Shown here piece by piece: positions 1-12,252 of a DNA stretch of 64,000 nt (the stretch's first letter is position 1; every line of letters begins with the position of its first letter). The notes beneath the pieces were generated by a model. That model was not told where the DNA came from and searched no databases. It saw nothing but the letters and a program-made list of their open reading frames with translations. Origin of the DNA: Centrapalus pauciflorus (Eukaryota; Streptophyta; Magnoliopsida; Asterales; Asteraceae); contig JAANYP010007127.1 of NCBI GenBank assembly GCA_020465985.1, forward strand, positions 124,001 through 188,000, given 5' to 3'. Made by a program: the position numbers and the translations under genes.

Positions 1-1109
1 TAGCCATCTTTACTGAAGAAGAAGCGTTAGTGCTAAAGTCGGGATTCAACATACCTGATTAGTGGATTATGATGAGAGCCCCAAGGATGAATGATCTATA
101 CATGATGGACATGAATGTTACAGATTCATCGATGGGAACTATCTGTCTATTATCAAAAGTTTCAGAGTTCGATTCTCTACTGTGGCATAGACGCATGACA
201 CACTTGCACTTAAGGAAGATGAACTTCATCACGAAAAATGGCCTTGTGCAAGGTGTTCCATTGAAGAGTCTTTAGTTTGAAGACAAGTGTGTACCGTGCA
301 AGAAAGGAAAACAACATAAGCAGTCACACAAGTCAAAGACTCAAAACTCAATTGCTTCCACCTTCGATTTGCTGCATATGGATCTATTTGGTCCAATCAA
401 CAAAAGGAGTACAGGTGGTAGTTGGTTCTATTTAGTTATTACTAATGATTACTCACGTTTCTCTTGGGTTTTCTTTCTAGGTACAAAGGACGAGACAGCA
501 GGCACGCTGATTGGGTTCATAGACCAAGTCGAGAACTCATACGAGAAATGGGTAAAACGTAACAGGATTGATAACGGAACAAAGTTTAAGAATGCAGTAA
601 TTGGTGTATATTGCCTAACTAAAGGAATAGTGCATCAATTTAGTGCATCTGATGAGCCACAACAAAATGGGTTGGCAACGTAAGAACAGGACTTTGATTG
701 AGGCAGCAAGGACTATGTTCTCGGATTCAAAGCTTCCTACCATGTTTTGGGGGGAGGCAGTGAATACCGCTTGTCATGTATTATTTAGAGTCCTTACTGT
801 CAAATCACTAAACAAAACCTGTATGAAGTTTTAAATAAAAGACCATCGAATTTAACTGGCTTTGAACCGTTTGGAGTGCCATGTACTTCAGTTAAAATAA
901 AACATCAACCTATGTTTGGTGAAAAGGCTGACGAAGGATACTTCCTAGGTTATGTTCCTAATTCACTAAACAGGAGGGTTTTTAATAAAACAAATGGTAC
1001 AATCGAAATTGTGTTTAACATTGATGTAACAAGTTATATATTCACATGAACTACAAAATGGTCCTAAATGGTTATTTGATTATGACTCTGTGTTTGAATC
1101 ATTTAACAT
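1..1109 (+). pseudogene. Copia-1 integrase (GAG-pre-integrase, HHCC and DDE core), broken
   Basis: Retroelement integrase inserts cDNA into host DNA. The HHCC zinc-binding part is visible as WHRRMTH followed by CVPCKKGK (about 180-305). The core starts with LLHMDLFGP, whose D is the first catalytic residue (about 370-400), and continues to IDNGTKF with the second D (about 565-590). A TAG at 273 stands where Copia-2 has CAG. A 2-base loss near 675 relative to Copia-2 shifts the frame exactly at the third catalytic motif. The C-terminal part continues to 1109, where Gypsy-1 is inserted. It cannot encode an active enzyme. Confidence 0.85.
1105..1109. repeat. Target-site duplication of Gypsy-1 (left copy)
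   Basis: AACAT directly before the left LTR is repeated at 9040-9044 directly after the right LTR. The uninterrupted Copia-2 reads through the same place at about 24228-24245. This shows a simple 5-bp-duplicating insertion into Copia-1. Confidence 0.93.
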
Positions 1110-3108
1110 TGTAACATCCTCGAATTCAATTACGGTGATTTAAGAAATATTTAGACAGGTAATTTATAAATAAGTTGAATTATGAGCAAAGATTATGTAT
1201 TTGGGGATATTTAAAAACTTAGTTGTTGTTTTAAGAAAATTAAAAAGTTTAAGAACTTTGAAATGATTATTATGAATTATAAAAGTTAGTAATGATAAAT
1301 TTAAGAATAAATCAGTATTTTATGGAACCGGTTAAGTTGAGGGGTGAAATGTCCAAAATGGGAAAGATGGGAATAAAAAGGCCAAATACATTTTCATTCT
1401 CCAAATGCTCTCTCTCTCTACACTCTCTCTCTAGAAAAACACTCTCTACTTCTCTTTAAGATATCTCGCAAACCGACTGGCCGATTATCGAGATTTATAC
1501 GTCATCGGAAAGATCTCGAGGAGTACAACAACAATCTACGGTTGGATTTTTGATTTCATACGGATTAAGGTAAGAATCGACTCTTTTAAGATTTTGTGTT
1601 TCGGTTTTGAAAAACATAAGTTCGAATCTGTCATTTTTATGCGATTTAAAGCCGATTTTGCTTGAAATCTTGCAAGAATGAGATAGTATATGTGTAATAG
1701 AATCAAACCTAGGTATAATACTTGATATTCTCATGATTTTAGGCCTTAGAATGAAGGATTTAAGTTATAAGGATGAACAGACTCGAAAATGCCAAGAACA
1801 GAGTCGAAATGCAAGAACAAACTCGATTTTTGTACTAAATTCGAGCAGGAATTCGAGTTTACAACCATAGATTCGAATCTAATGCCATAGATTCGAATAT
1901 GGTTCGAATCTACCCTTAGGAATTCGAATTTAGTCATTAAATTCGAAGGAAATTCGAATTTAACCCCCGAAATTCGAGTTTAATGCCTAAAAATGAGAAA
2001 TCTACTCTCTAAACTCAAGTATTTTGAATGAAACTCATAAACAACACCTAAAATACCAAGAGTTATTCAAAGGACAAGGTGTGAACTTGAAATGGGTTCA
2101 AATTTAGTTGAGGTTCGAATTTGGATATGGATCCGAAATGGGGAAAAATATTGCAAAATTTACGAAACTTGGTTTTATGGATTTAAACGGTTTTTGACTT
2201 GAAATATTGTTGTAACTAATTTAACAGGTCCCTTGTGGTGTTGTTCAACCCACAGTGGGGTACTTGGCGGATCCGGTTGAAAGCCCGAAGAGAAATAATA
2301 TCGGTTAAAAGATAAATTACGCACCCACTGTGAGTACAGTAGATTTCGCATGTTTATATTTGTTTTATGGAAGCTTTGCCTGCTGAGACTTGTTGTTTCA
2401 TTGATTGTTTGAAATTCTACTAACTTGCGTAGATTTAGATGCACATTCTTACTTGTTGCATGTCCTTTCGGTTGTTGTGCATCTAGTGATGGACCGGTGG
2501 GTCGCATCGATTACTCTGATGTTACTGTGCTATATGACCTGGAGCTGATCCCTCCTAGGCCCGGTAGGCAGTATGTCATCCCCGATCGTACGTTTGTCTC
2601 AGATGGTATGTTTAAATGCCGAGCTTTGAGCTCGAAGGGGCTGCGGCTCTGGTCCGTACTTTGTGTACGAAGAGGATATCCGATGTTGGTCATCTGTGTT
2701 ATCCTTGGGCTTCATAAAAATTTATAAAATGCATAATCTCTGTATTCACTAAGCATCCGCTTATTCCCCAGTTGTTGATTTTTATTTTACAGGAAAAGGG
2801 AAGTCTACTGCTGGACCTTCTAGTTAGGTCGTTTGGAAGATTTGGGAGACTCGGCACTATTTGATTGGTAATTGTGATTTGGACAATGTTGTAATATATT
2901 CTAGATGATTGTAATAAATGTATGGGTGTGTAGACTTAGACTTGGTACCTTATAGCACCGTAGGGTGTTTAACACTTTTTGCACTACTTTATTTATGTTT
3001 TAAATGCTTCCGCACTTAATTTAGGTTATCAGATCATTATGTTATTGTATGTTGGTGATTAATCCTGGGTGTATTGTAATTGGTGGTTGTTGTGGCAAGG
3101 GTGTCACA
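1110..3108 (+). repeat. Gypsy-1 left LTR
   Basis: 1999 bp, from TGTAACATCC to GGGTGTCACA. It holds a CT-rich stretch (1404-1460), a dense run of TTCGAA-type motifs (1790-1985) and a GC-rich island with CATCCCCGATC (2577-2587). The 3' half, from about 2220, is much closer to the Gypsy-2 LTR than the 5' half. Relative to the right LTR it keeps 13 extra bases near 1651-1663. Confidence 0.93.
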
Positions 3109-3113
3109 CGAGA

Positions 3114-3125
3114 TGGTATCAGAGC
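3114..3125 (+). promoter_or_regulatory. Primer-binding site, initiator-Met tRNA (Gypsy-1)
   Basis: TGGTATCAGAGC lies five bases after the LTR end. It is the standard plant retroelement match to the 3' end of initiator methionine tRNA, where minus-strand DNA synthesis begins. Confidence 0.9.
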
Positions 3126-3326
3126 AGTAGTTTGAGATTCAAGTGTCCGTGAGGTCTTGATCTCAAACATTAGGTAATGATATGTAGTGGTTTAAGTAAT
3201 GATCTAAACTAAGATAGGTTATGATATAGTAATTATAAGAGATTGACTATCATACGGGACAAATGAGTGGTGTCTTTAAACTGATGACATGTTACTAAAC
3301 AAGTTATATGTTTATATTTTCAGAAC

Positions 3327-4106
3327 ATGTCTGGAGGAATGACACCTGAAGAAGCAAGAGAAATGATGTTAGCCTTGATGGCTGAACAGAACAAAATGAT
3401 TCAGGATCAGTTTCGGGCGCGAGATGAGCCCAAAGCCAAAAGAAAAGAAGACAAGAGAAAAGAAAAGAGGGAATATGAAAGGAATTATGTTGTGGATAAC
3501 ATAAATCTTAGAAATAAAGCGAAACGAAAAGACAAGGGCAAGGAAAAGATTGATTATGAAACCGGAATTGATGAGAATTACATGAAGTATGTAGTTAGAT
3601 CACTCAAGGACTGGCAACCTCCCACATTCTCTGGATCTCTGAGAATTGAGGAAGCAAAAATGTGGATTACAATTATGGAACAAATCTTTAGAGAGATGAA
3701 TTGTAAGGATGAGTATAAGGTATTTTTAGCTAAGGATCAATTGATTGGACAAGCTAAGGAATGGTGGGACCGTTGGGAAAAAGAATTGGGATCCAAGTTG
3801 ATTGCTTCCTTTAGTTGGGAACAATTCAAGTTGTTGGTTAGTAGGCAATATGGTGAGCCTGATATCGTACCACATGTTAATCATGAAGAAAGAGCTATTG
3901 GAAAGATTGTAAAGTCTGGAGAAGATGAACTAAATGGACTATACTTGAGGTCAAGAACAAATAAACGTGATAGAAGTAAGAGATGTTGCCATTGTAATCA
4001 ATTTGGACATAAGGCTAACAAATGTCCAATGAAGGTCGATGCTTGTTATAATTGTGGAAAAGTGGGCCATTTTAGCAGAAATTGCAAATTTCGACCAAAG
4101 AATTAG
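3327..4106 (+). CDS. Gypsy-1 gag-like protein with two CCHC zinc knuckles, 259 aa
   Basis: A putative capsid/nucleocapsid protein that would coat element RNA. The first 30 or so residues (starting MSGGMTPEEAREMM) match the Gypsy-2 gag, and a lysine-rich charged stretch follows (about 31-75). Residues about 95-185 look like a Retrotrans_gag core (PPTFSGS, then EWWDRWE). Two knuckles, CCHCNQFGHKANKC and CYNCGKVGHFSRNC, fall at about 220-253. The linker before them is shorter than in Gypsy-2. The start codon matches the Gypsy-2 start and the leader is shared. The frame stays open for 259 codons while everything downstream is decayed. Expression is not shown. Confidence 0.7.
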   Translation: MSGGMTPEEAREMMLALMAEQNKMIQDQFRARDEPKAKRKEDKRKEKREYERNYVVDNINLRNKAKRKDKGKEKIDYETGIDENYMKYVVRSLKDWQPPTFSGSLRIEEAKMWITIMEQIFREMNCKDEYKVFLAKDQLIGQAKEWWDRWEKELGSKLIASFSWEQFKLLVSRQYGEPDIVPHVNHEERAIGKIVKSGEDELNGLYLRSRTNKRDRSKRCCHCNQFGHKANKCPMKVDACYNCGKVGHFSRNCKFRPKN

Positions 4107-7020
4107 CATGTAATACATGATGAAACTATGAATGAAAGGTTTGACAAAGGGATGAGATCGTGGTTATAATTTTTGGACGTTAATCCATAGAGTTAGAGGT
4201 GTACTTTAAAGACTCCATATGCAATATTTTATCGAAGTTCTATGATGCTGAAGTTAACATGAAATCGAGTTATATAAGTTTTATTACTAATATAAGTATA
4301 ATCCTGTTTGTGAATGAGAATATTCGAGTATATAAATAGGCAGTAGATGAATAGCCAAGATGGACTTGGAAGCTTTGAATTGGAAAAGATGTCATAGACT
4401 TCTTGGAAATTTATGAATGAGTTTAGAAGTTGTAATGAAGTTTAAGTTTGACCATGATGGGTTAAAAGAATTGGAACTAATAGTATTAGTATCATATGTA
4501 ATATGTTTGAGGGAATGATAACAACTTGTAGTGTTTATCATAAAACAAATAACATCAACTTGTATTAAAAGGAAACAGTAAGGTACATTGTATTGAATAT
4601 TGTAAGCTTACAAAGGTTGTGGTTGAGAACGTATGACACGAACTGTTCTTGAGAATTTGATGTAGTTGAAATCAAAGAGACTGATTCAATGTTGGTATAT
4701 ATATGAATATTATATGAGGAAAACAAATCTAGAAATTATAAGAGAAAAGCATACGAGGGTATGATAATACATGGAAAATACATGATAATTTTAAAAGAGA
4801 AATTGAAATATGTAATGCAAAGTGTAAAGTAAGAAATGAATGTGAAGTATAATCGATTGGAAGGGTGGATATAATACTTAATGAAATGAATAATTGATCA
4901 ATAAGAAAGTTAAAGAGACTTTGGACAGTAATGAAATTTGCTTATACCGTAAAGAAAGGTCTAATACTACGATTCGGAATCTAAAAGAGATTCGGAGGTG
5001 GTCATGAGTTTTGTTTAAATTCTGGTGCCAATTAATTAAATCGTAACTACTGCATTTGTGCAATCAATGTTAGTCTTTTGGACTAAGTTGATAGTTGTGA
5101 TTGATGTTGAAATTGTTAAGTAACACATTAGTTAACGTAGATCATGTGTATCATGATTGTACTTTAGTGATTGAGGAGGTAGTACTCAATCCTAACTTGA
5201 TTTCAATAGAGATCGGTGATTTGATACGATAATTAGAAAGAATTTATTAAATATATGTGACAAGACGCATGTAGTTTGCAATGAAGGAATAATAAAGATA
5301 ACTTCGCCGAAAGGAGGCGAGAAAAATTGTATATATGAGTATTGGAGAAGTGGGGATCAATGTCTAATGATGATTGTTAGGTCCCGAAAGCTGATTGCAT
5401 AGGGTCGTGAGTCTTGTATGGTATATGCTATTGATACCAAGATTGATATTGATACCAAGATTGAAGAGAGAACTGTGGCCGATGCGCCTGTTGTCCCAAA
5501 TGTTTCCATAAATGTGTATGGAAGACTTGTCTGGTATGGCACCTGAAATACAAGTGAAAAGTTGGTATTGACTTGATTCCTGGAGCTTCTCCAAAAGTTT
5601 GTTATTCGTACTGTTTTGTATCTACTGAATGTGCATAGATTAAAGTGGTTTGAACAAATTGACTATAATAAATAAATATCCGCTGCCGAGAAATGATGAT
5701 TATTCAATTAGCTGCATGAGAGCTAATTATTTTTTTAAGATTAATCTACGAATGGGATATGATTAGTTGAGGTCCGAAGGAGGAATGTACTGAAAATGGC
5801 TTTCAGGGATAATTATGAGCACTACGAGTAATTAGTTATGGACATTATGAATATGGATTTGTATATCAATGTTGGAGGAATCGGTAATTGTAATTATCGA
5901 TGATATTTTGGTGTAAGTCTAAAGCTGAATATGTCAAATCGTGAATTTTGATTACAATAGGTTATATTTTGTAGTATGTGATTTCTGGAGTTGAGATCTC
6001 GGAGGATTCCGCTAAAAGTAGAGGGATTGAGAATTTGGAAGCTATTTCGCGGTATTACAAATTTAAGAAATTTTCTACGATTAATAAATTGTAGACATGC
6101 TGATTTAAATTGGTATGTATATACCAACTTGAGAAAGTTATGATCGGAAAAACTTGCACAGATATGCGTGAGTAAGGTTATTATTTTTATGGTACACTAG
6201 GATCGATTATGTTTGATTAGAAGAGTCGTTTCATTTTCAACTATTGGTTTGCTTTACAAGTGGGATTAGGAACACATATAGCTATGAGTATAGCTTACTA
6301 ACCCTGACAGATGGTCAAAATGAATGGACTAATTTCACATTGGAATATATAATGAGATCATACATTCTGGATTTAAGTACCAACAGAAAAGATCAATTGT
6401 TTTGATAGAATTTTCGTATAACACTAGTTATCATGTTAAAAATCAAGAAAACACTGTTTACAGTTTTGTACGTGAGGAAATGTAGAATGCCTACGTGTTG
6501 GAATGAAATTGAAAGGACTCTGATTGCTGAGTCTGTGATATGAAAGAAGAATTATAATGATGAAACACCTAAACCAATCAGTTTTGAGGGAAACAATGTA
6601 GTATATTTGTTAGTATCACCGATGAGGTGTACTACTTGTTTTGAAAAAAGGATAAACTTGGCACTGAGGTGAGTTGGTTCATTTAGAATAACAGAAAAGT
6701 TAGGAATCTGTTATCTCATTTGGAATTATCTAAGGAAATATCGAAATAACACTCGGTGTTTCACGTGGAAAGCTTTATGAAATCTTCACAACTAGTAATG
6801 AAGATTAGGCTGATTCTACCGAATTCGAAATCAATAAAGATTAATATATGTTGAAAGTCCAGAATATATTATGGATATGAAAGTAAGGAAATTAAGGAAC
6901 AAAGAGATTAAAATAGTATTGATACGTTGGAAGCATCACAAAGGAGTAAACCATACTTGGGAGACAAAAGTCGATACGTTGAAAAAGTATAAGTATGTAT
7001 TCGAATCCAAATAAACTTCG
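4107..7020 (+). pseudogene. Gypsy-1 pol remnant, decayed and internally deleted
   Basis: No long frame survives, but nucleotide collinearity with Gypsy-2 is readable. About 5100-5600 corresponds to the region after the protease and up to the start of RT. About 5650-5910 matches RT and still reads IIDDILV near 5895-5915. About 6000-6060 matches the region after RT. About 6250-6480 matches the end of the integrase core, and 6720-7012 the C-terminal chromodomain-like end. Most of RNase H and the HHCC part of integrase are missing. No enzyme can be made. Confidence 0.8.
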
Positions 7021-7032
7021 AGGACGAAGTTT

Positions 7033-7052
7033 GAGTGTGGTGGAGCCCATGT
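7033..7052 (+). promoter_or_regulatory. Purine-rich tract before the right LTR (Gypsy-1)
   Basis: GTGGTGGAGCCCATGT ends immediately before the LTR start, in the position of the plus-strand primer. Gypsy-2 has almost the same sequence at 53508-53527. Confidence 0.7.
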
Positions 7053-9039
7053 TGTAACATCCTCGAATTCAATTACGGTGATTTAAGAAATATTTAGACA
7101 GGTAATTTATAAATAAGTTGAATTATGAGCAAAGATTATGTATTTGGGGATATTTAAAAACTTAGTTGTTGTTTTAAGAAAATTAAAAAGTTTAAGAACT
7201 TTGAAATGATTATTATGAATTATAAAAGTTAGTAATGATAAATTTAAGAATAAATCAGTATTTTATGGAACCGGTTAAGTTGAGGGGTGAAATGTGCAAA
7301 ATGGGAAAGATGGGAATAAAAAGGCCAAATACCTTTTCATTCTCCAAATGCTCTCTCTCTCTACACTCTCTCTCTAGAAAAAACACTCTCTACTTCTCTC
7401 TAAGATATCTCGCAAACCGACCGGCCGATTATCGAGATTTATACGTCATCGGAAAGATCTCGAGGAGTACAACAACAATCTACGGTTGGATTTTTGATTT
7501 CATACGGATTAAGGTAAGAATCGACTCTTTTAAGATTTTGTGTTTCGGTTTTGAAGAACATAAGTTCGAATCTGTCATTTTTATGCGATTTAAAGAAATC
7601 TTGCAAGAATGAGATAGTATATGTGTAATAGAATCAAACCTAGGTATAATACTTGATATATTCATGATTTTAGGCCTTAGAATGAAGGATTTAAGTTATA
7701 AGGATGAACAGACTCGAAAATGCCAAGAACAGAGTCGAAATGCAAGAACAAACTCGATTTTTGTACTAAATTCGAGCAGGAATTCGAGTTTACAACCATA
7801 GATTCGAATCTAATGCCATAGATTCGAATATGGTTCGAATCTACCCTTAGGAATTCGAATTTAGTCATTAAATTCGAAGGAAATTCGAATTTAACCCCCG
7901 AAATTCGAGTTTAATGCCTAAAAATGAGAAATCTACTCTCTAAACTCAAGTATTTTGAATGAAACTCATAAACAACACCTAAAATACCAAGAGTTATTCA
8001 AAGGACAAGGTGTGAACTTGAAATGGGTTCAAATTTAGTTGAGGTTCGAATTTGGATATGGATCCGAAATGGGGAAAAATATTGCAAAATTTACGAAACT
8101 TGGTTTTATGGATTTAAACGGTTTTTGACTTGAAATATTGTTGTAACTAATTTAACAGGTCCCTTGTGGTGTTGTTCAACCCACAGTGGGGTACTTGGCG
8201 GATCCGGTTGAAAGCCCGAAGAGAAATAATATCGGTTAAAAGATAAATTACGCACCCACTGTGAGTACAGTAGATTTCGCATGTTTATATTTGTTTTATG
8301 TAAGCTTTGCCTGCTGAGACTTGTTGTTTCATTGATTGTTTGGAATTCTACTAACTTGCGTAGATTTAGATGCACATTCTTACTTGTTGCATGTCCTTTC
8401 GGTTGTTGTGCATCTAGTGATGGACCGGTGGGTCGCATCGATTACTCTGATGTTACTGTGCTATATGACCTGGAGCTGATCCCTCCTAGGCCCGGTAGGC
8501 AGTATGTCATCCCCGATCGTACGTTTGTCTCAGATGGTATGTTTAAATGCCGAGCTTTGAGCTCGAAGGGGCTGCGGCTCTGGTCCGTACTTTGTGTACG
8601 AAGAGGATATCCGATGTTGGTCATCTGTGTTATCCTTGGGCTTCATAAAAATTTATAAAATGCATAATCTCTGTATTCACTAAGCATCCGCTTATTCCCC
8701 AGTTGTTGATTTTTATTTTACAGGAAAAGGGAAGTCTACTGCTGGACCTTCTAGTTAGGTCGTTTGGAAGATTTGGGAGACTCGGCACTATTTGATCGGT
8801 AATTGTGATTTGGACAATGTTGTAATATATTCTGGATAATTGTAATAAATGTATGGGTGTGTAGACTTAGACTTGGTACCTTATAGCACCGTAGGGTGTT
8901 TAACACTTTTTGCACTACTTTATTTATGTTCTTAATGCTTCCGCACTTAATTTAGGTTATCAGATCATTATGTTATTGTATGTTGGTGATTAATCCTGGG
9001 TGTATTGTAATTGGTGGTTGTTGTGGCAAGGGTGTCACA
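7053..9039 (+). repeat. Gypsy-1 right LTR
   Basis: 1987 bp, TGTAACATCC to GGGTGTCACA, followed by TSD AACAT (9040-9044). It is nearly identical to the left LTR apart from a 13-bp deletion near 7593 and scattered substitutions. The 125-codon open frame at 8281-8658 recurs in the other LTRs but shows no sign of coding constraint. Confidence 0.93.
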
Positions 9040-10469
9040 AACATTCCATTTAGTGGAAATGCAGGTACTGTGGAAAACGACTTCTCAACTTTAAATCTCA
9101 ACGACCAGGGTAGAGGTTTTCCAAATACAAGCATTCCAACAACGCCTGAGAATACAATGACAGAAGATGGGTCTCCAGCAAATAATGAACCTGAGTTACC
9201 AACGGATGAGAATCAGACAAGTAATTCTACCTCTAAAGATAGTGATAACGAGGAGGAAGTTGTTCCATCTGAAGTCATACCTCGAGCAGGTGAAATAGGA
9301 ACGAATTTAGGATATAATCTTCAAATCTATGAAATTGAGACATCGAGAACAAATAAGTATCATCCAATTGAGGATATCATAGGGAATCCACATGGCGGTA
9401 TGAGAACTAGGACTAGTGTGAATAGTAACACCGTGCTATTATCGATGATCAACGACTCCGAGGCATTTCACACATGTTTATACTCGTGTTTCATTTCACA
9501 AGTAGTGCCAAAGAATGTGCAAATGGCTCTGAAAGACAGTTCTTGGGTTGAAGTTATGCAAGAGGAACTTTCACAGTTCAAAAAGGTTGAAGTGTGGGAG
9601 TTAGTGCCTTTGCCTCGAGGAGAAGTTGCTATAGGGACCAAATGGGTCTTTATGTGCAAACGGGATGATCGGGACATAGTTACTCGTAAGAAGGAAAGAC
9701 TCGTGGTAAAAGGGTTCAACCAGGAAGAAGGGATAGACTATAACGAAGTGTTTGCACCAGTGGCAAGGCTTGAGGCTATTCGATTGTTTTATGCGTTCAC
9801 GTCCTTTAAAGGTTTTAATGTATATCAACTAGACATCAAGAGTGCCTTCTTGTACGACAAAGTGAAGGAGTAGGTGTATGTCAAGCAACCGCCAGGGTTT
9901 AATGATCCCAAGTATCGTGACAGAGTATATTGACCTGATAAGGCTTTGTATGGATTGCATCAGGAACCTAGGGCTTGGTATGAGATACTATCTACTCACC
10001 TCTTAGACAATTGGTTTTAGAGAGGGAGAATTGATAGTACACTATTCGTTAAGAGGAAAGGTGAAGATGTTATACTCATACAAGTTTACATGGACGATAT
10101 CATCTTTGGGTCGTCTAATGAAGAAATGTGCAAGGATTTTGAGAAGGTCATGAACTCTAAGTTTGAGATGAGAGTGATGGGAGAGCTGAACTTCTTTCTC
10201 GGTTTACAAGTTGATCAACGAAAGGAGGGAATGTTTATTCATTAGACGAAGTATGTCTATGCCATTTTAGAGCACTTCGTAATGGAAGGAACAAAGCTGA
10301 CAGCACACTTCAGAACTCCGATACAACTCAATCATAATCTCGAACCGGGAACAGATAGTGATACTTATGTGGATCCGACTTTATATCAGACCATGATCGA
10401 CTCACTTATGTATTTAACTGCTTCTAGACATGGTATAATGTTTGTTGTTTCTATTTGTGCCAGGTTTCA
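9040..10469 (+). pseudogene. Copia-1 integrase tail and reverse transcriptase, broken
   Basis: Resumes the copia polyprotein after Gypsy-1. An acidic linker (about 9060-9340) precedes the RT, which polymerises cDNA. RT landmarks are WVEVMQEEL, GTKWVF, the substrate-facing YQLDIKSAFLY (about 9825-9855) and the catalytic box VYMDD at about 10084-10098, where Copia-2 has VYVDD. Stops at 9871 (TAG), about 9931, 10018 and about 10243 break the frame. The copy ends at 10469 inside a conserved segment, where a gypsy LTR begins. About 70 bp of copia sequence present in Copia-2 is missing across that insertion. Confidence 0.87.
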
Positions 10470-12252
10470 TGTAACATCCCTAATTTTAAGTACATGTAAT
10501 TTAAAATTTTTAAGGACTCAGTTATTGTATTAATGGAATATTATATTAATTTAAGCAAATTTTGATCATAATACCGGTTTAAATAAGAAAATACGAAGTT
10601 GAGTGGTGTAATGTGCAAATAGGTCAAAGTAGCAAATAAAAAGAAAGGAAGTCTTTCATTTTCAAAATCACACTCCCTCTCGATCTCTCTCTTCATCTCT
10701 CTAAAAACCCACCATTTCATCATCAAAAATCCGAAATTGTTGGATTCAAGTACTACAAATCGGGAATCAAGTTTATTGAAAGGAACTATCAACATTACAA
10801 CATACATTTTGAGGTAAGATTCACCCAATCTTGCAAATTTTGGAGTTTTTGGTTCGGTTTTTACAGATTTTGGTTCTGATTCCTAATGCATGTTATAGAT
10901 TTATGTTGCTATGTTAAAATCGAGTAGTAAGGATGATACATACCAAATTTCAGAATCAGATACGAAGTCTAAGTATAATTTTGAAGTGTGTGTTTTAGTG
11001 TGTGTATTCATCGATACATGATGAAAAAGGATCATAAATGAGTTGATTTGGTATGTTAGTGTCATGATATAAGTTAAATGAGTACATTTAAGTTTATATC
11101 TGCAACAGACTCAAACATGCAAAAATGGTCAAAAAGTATAAATCTGGAAATTTACTAAGTATGAACTCATTCCGGATCCATCCGAGTTCGGACCAAAGAC
11201 CCAATCCGGACCTTCATCTAATTCTGATCAATAGTCATTTCGGGTCCATCCCAATATGGACCCCAACCTAATTCGGACCATACTCAATTCGGACCATTAC
11301 CCATTTCGGACCTTCCCAAATTCGGACTTCAACCCAATTCGGATCCACCCTATTTCGGACCAACAGTACTTCGGATCATCCGATTTCGGATGTGGTCCGA
11401 AATCAGTACAATTACATTTAGTTTTCAGAACTTAAGTTTTAAGAAATTATTGACATAAAATCACTATTACACTTACTTTACAGATCATTGTGGTGTTGTC
11501 TAACACACATTGATTCAGAGACACGATACACTGTACAACCCACTGTGAGTAACAGATTATCATTCTAACATTTATTGTCTTTGCATTCACACGTTTACAT
11601 ATTCAATGACATGTTTACATTGTTCATTGCATCAATTGGCACTCATGATTGAATTGTTGTTATGATGAACCCTCGTACTTGACATGTAACACACATGTAG
11701 CCAGCGTTCATTTGAAAGTGCATCTATTTACATCATGCTTGAACTGCATGATCATTACTTCACAATCTGACGCGACCTGGACTGGGGCTGACAGCAGACC
11801 ACTATCGGGGACTGATCATCTCACTAGTTATCCTGGTTAGGTTCGGCACATCCCCGATCAGCAATTGAACAGCCAACCCCATGCTTGCACTGCATGGTTT
11901 TCACATACTACGAGGCTTACATTGCCTGTACACACATACATTGGGGCTTACACTGCCCATAGTCACGCAATGCTTGTAAAGAAATATTTATTGAATACAT
12001 AATCTGTTATCTCACTAAGCAAATTAGCTTACTGTTGACTCACAATGTTTTCAGGGAAAGGTAAAAGTACAGCTGGACCTTCTACCTATGCAAACTTGAA
12101 TTCAATATTCCGGAGTCTTAGAGGCTATTGGTACACTAATGTTGTAGGTTTGGGCTGGTATTTGTTACTTTTAAAACAATTATGAGGTTGTAATAGTTAG
12201 ACTTAATCACTGTAGTCATATACTTTTATTGCTTTAGTGTGATGATCCTGGG
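10470..12252 (+). mobile_element. Truncated LTR of a third gypsy family inside Copia-1
   Basis: It begins TGTAACATCCC and carries the same landmarks, in the same order, as the Gypsy-1/2 LTRs: a CT-rich block (10670-10705), a repeated TTCGGACC-type motif array (11160-11410), ACCCACTGTGAGTA (11538-11551), a GC island with CATCCCCGATC (11849-11859) and CAGGGAAAGGTAAAAGTACAG near 12053. It stops about 50-60 bp short of the expected TGTCACA end. The junction reads ATCCTGGG then GGGACTTTGG of copia, sharing GGG (12250-12252). It is probably a solo or partial LTR whose end was removed by a microhomology deletion together with copia sequence. Confidence 0.8.

Larger units (their letters stand above)
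1110..9039 (+). mobile_element. Gypsy-1: non-autonomous Tekay-like LTR retrotransposon, complete insertion
   Basis: A 7.93-kb element with LTRs 1110-3108 and 7053-9039, an initiator-Met primer-binding site at 3114, a gag ORF (3327-4106), a decayed pol remnant (about 4107-7020), a purine-rich tract before the right LTR and TSD AACAT on both sides. I counted about 15 substitutions, one 13-bp and one 1-bp indel between the LTRs, under 1 percent, so insertion is recent. Its pol is nevertheless ruined and lacks most of RNase H and the front of integrase. Leader and LTR 3' halves are nearly identical to those of Gypsy-2, the plausible helper. Confidence 0.92.

Noticed and set aside
1790..1985. TTCGAA clusters as heat-shock elements
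   Set aside because: Heat-shock factor sites need GAA and TTC blocks separated by two bases. Most of these blocks touch directly, so no canonical site was established.
8281..8658. 125-codon open frame inside the gypsy LTR, also at 47959-48336 and 54784-55161
   Set aside because: It is open in three of four LTRs, but the LTRs are recent copies. The fourth has a stop, and most differences between Gypsy-1 and Gypsy-2 in it change amino acids. No known domain; treated as LTR sequence.
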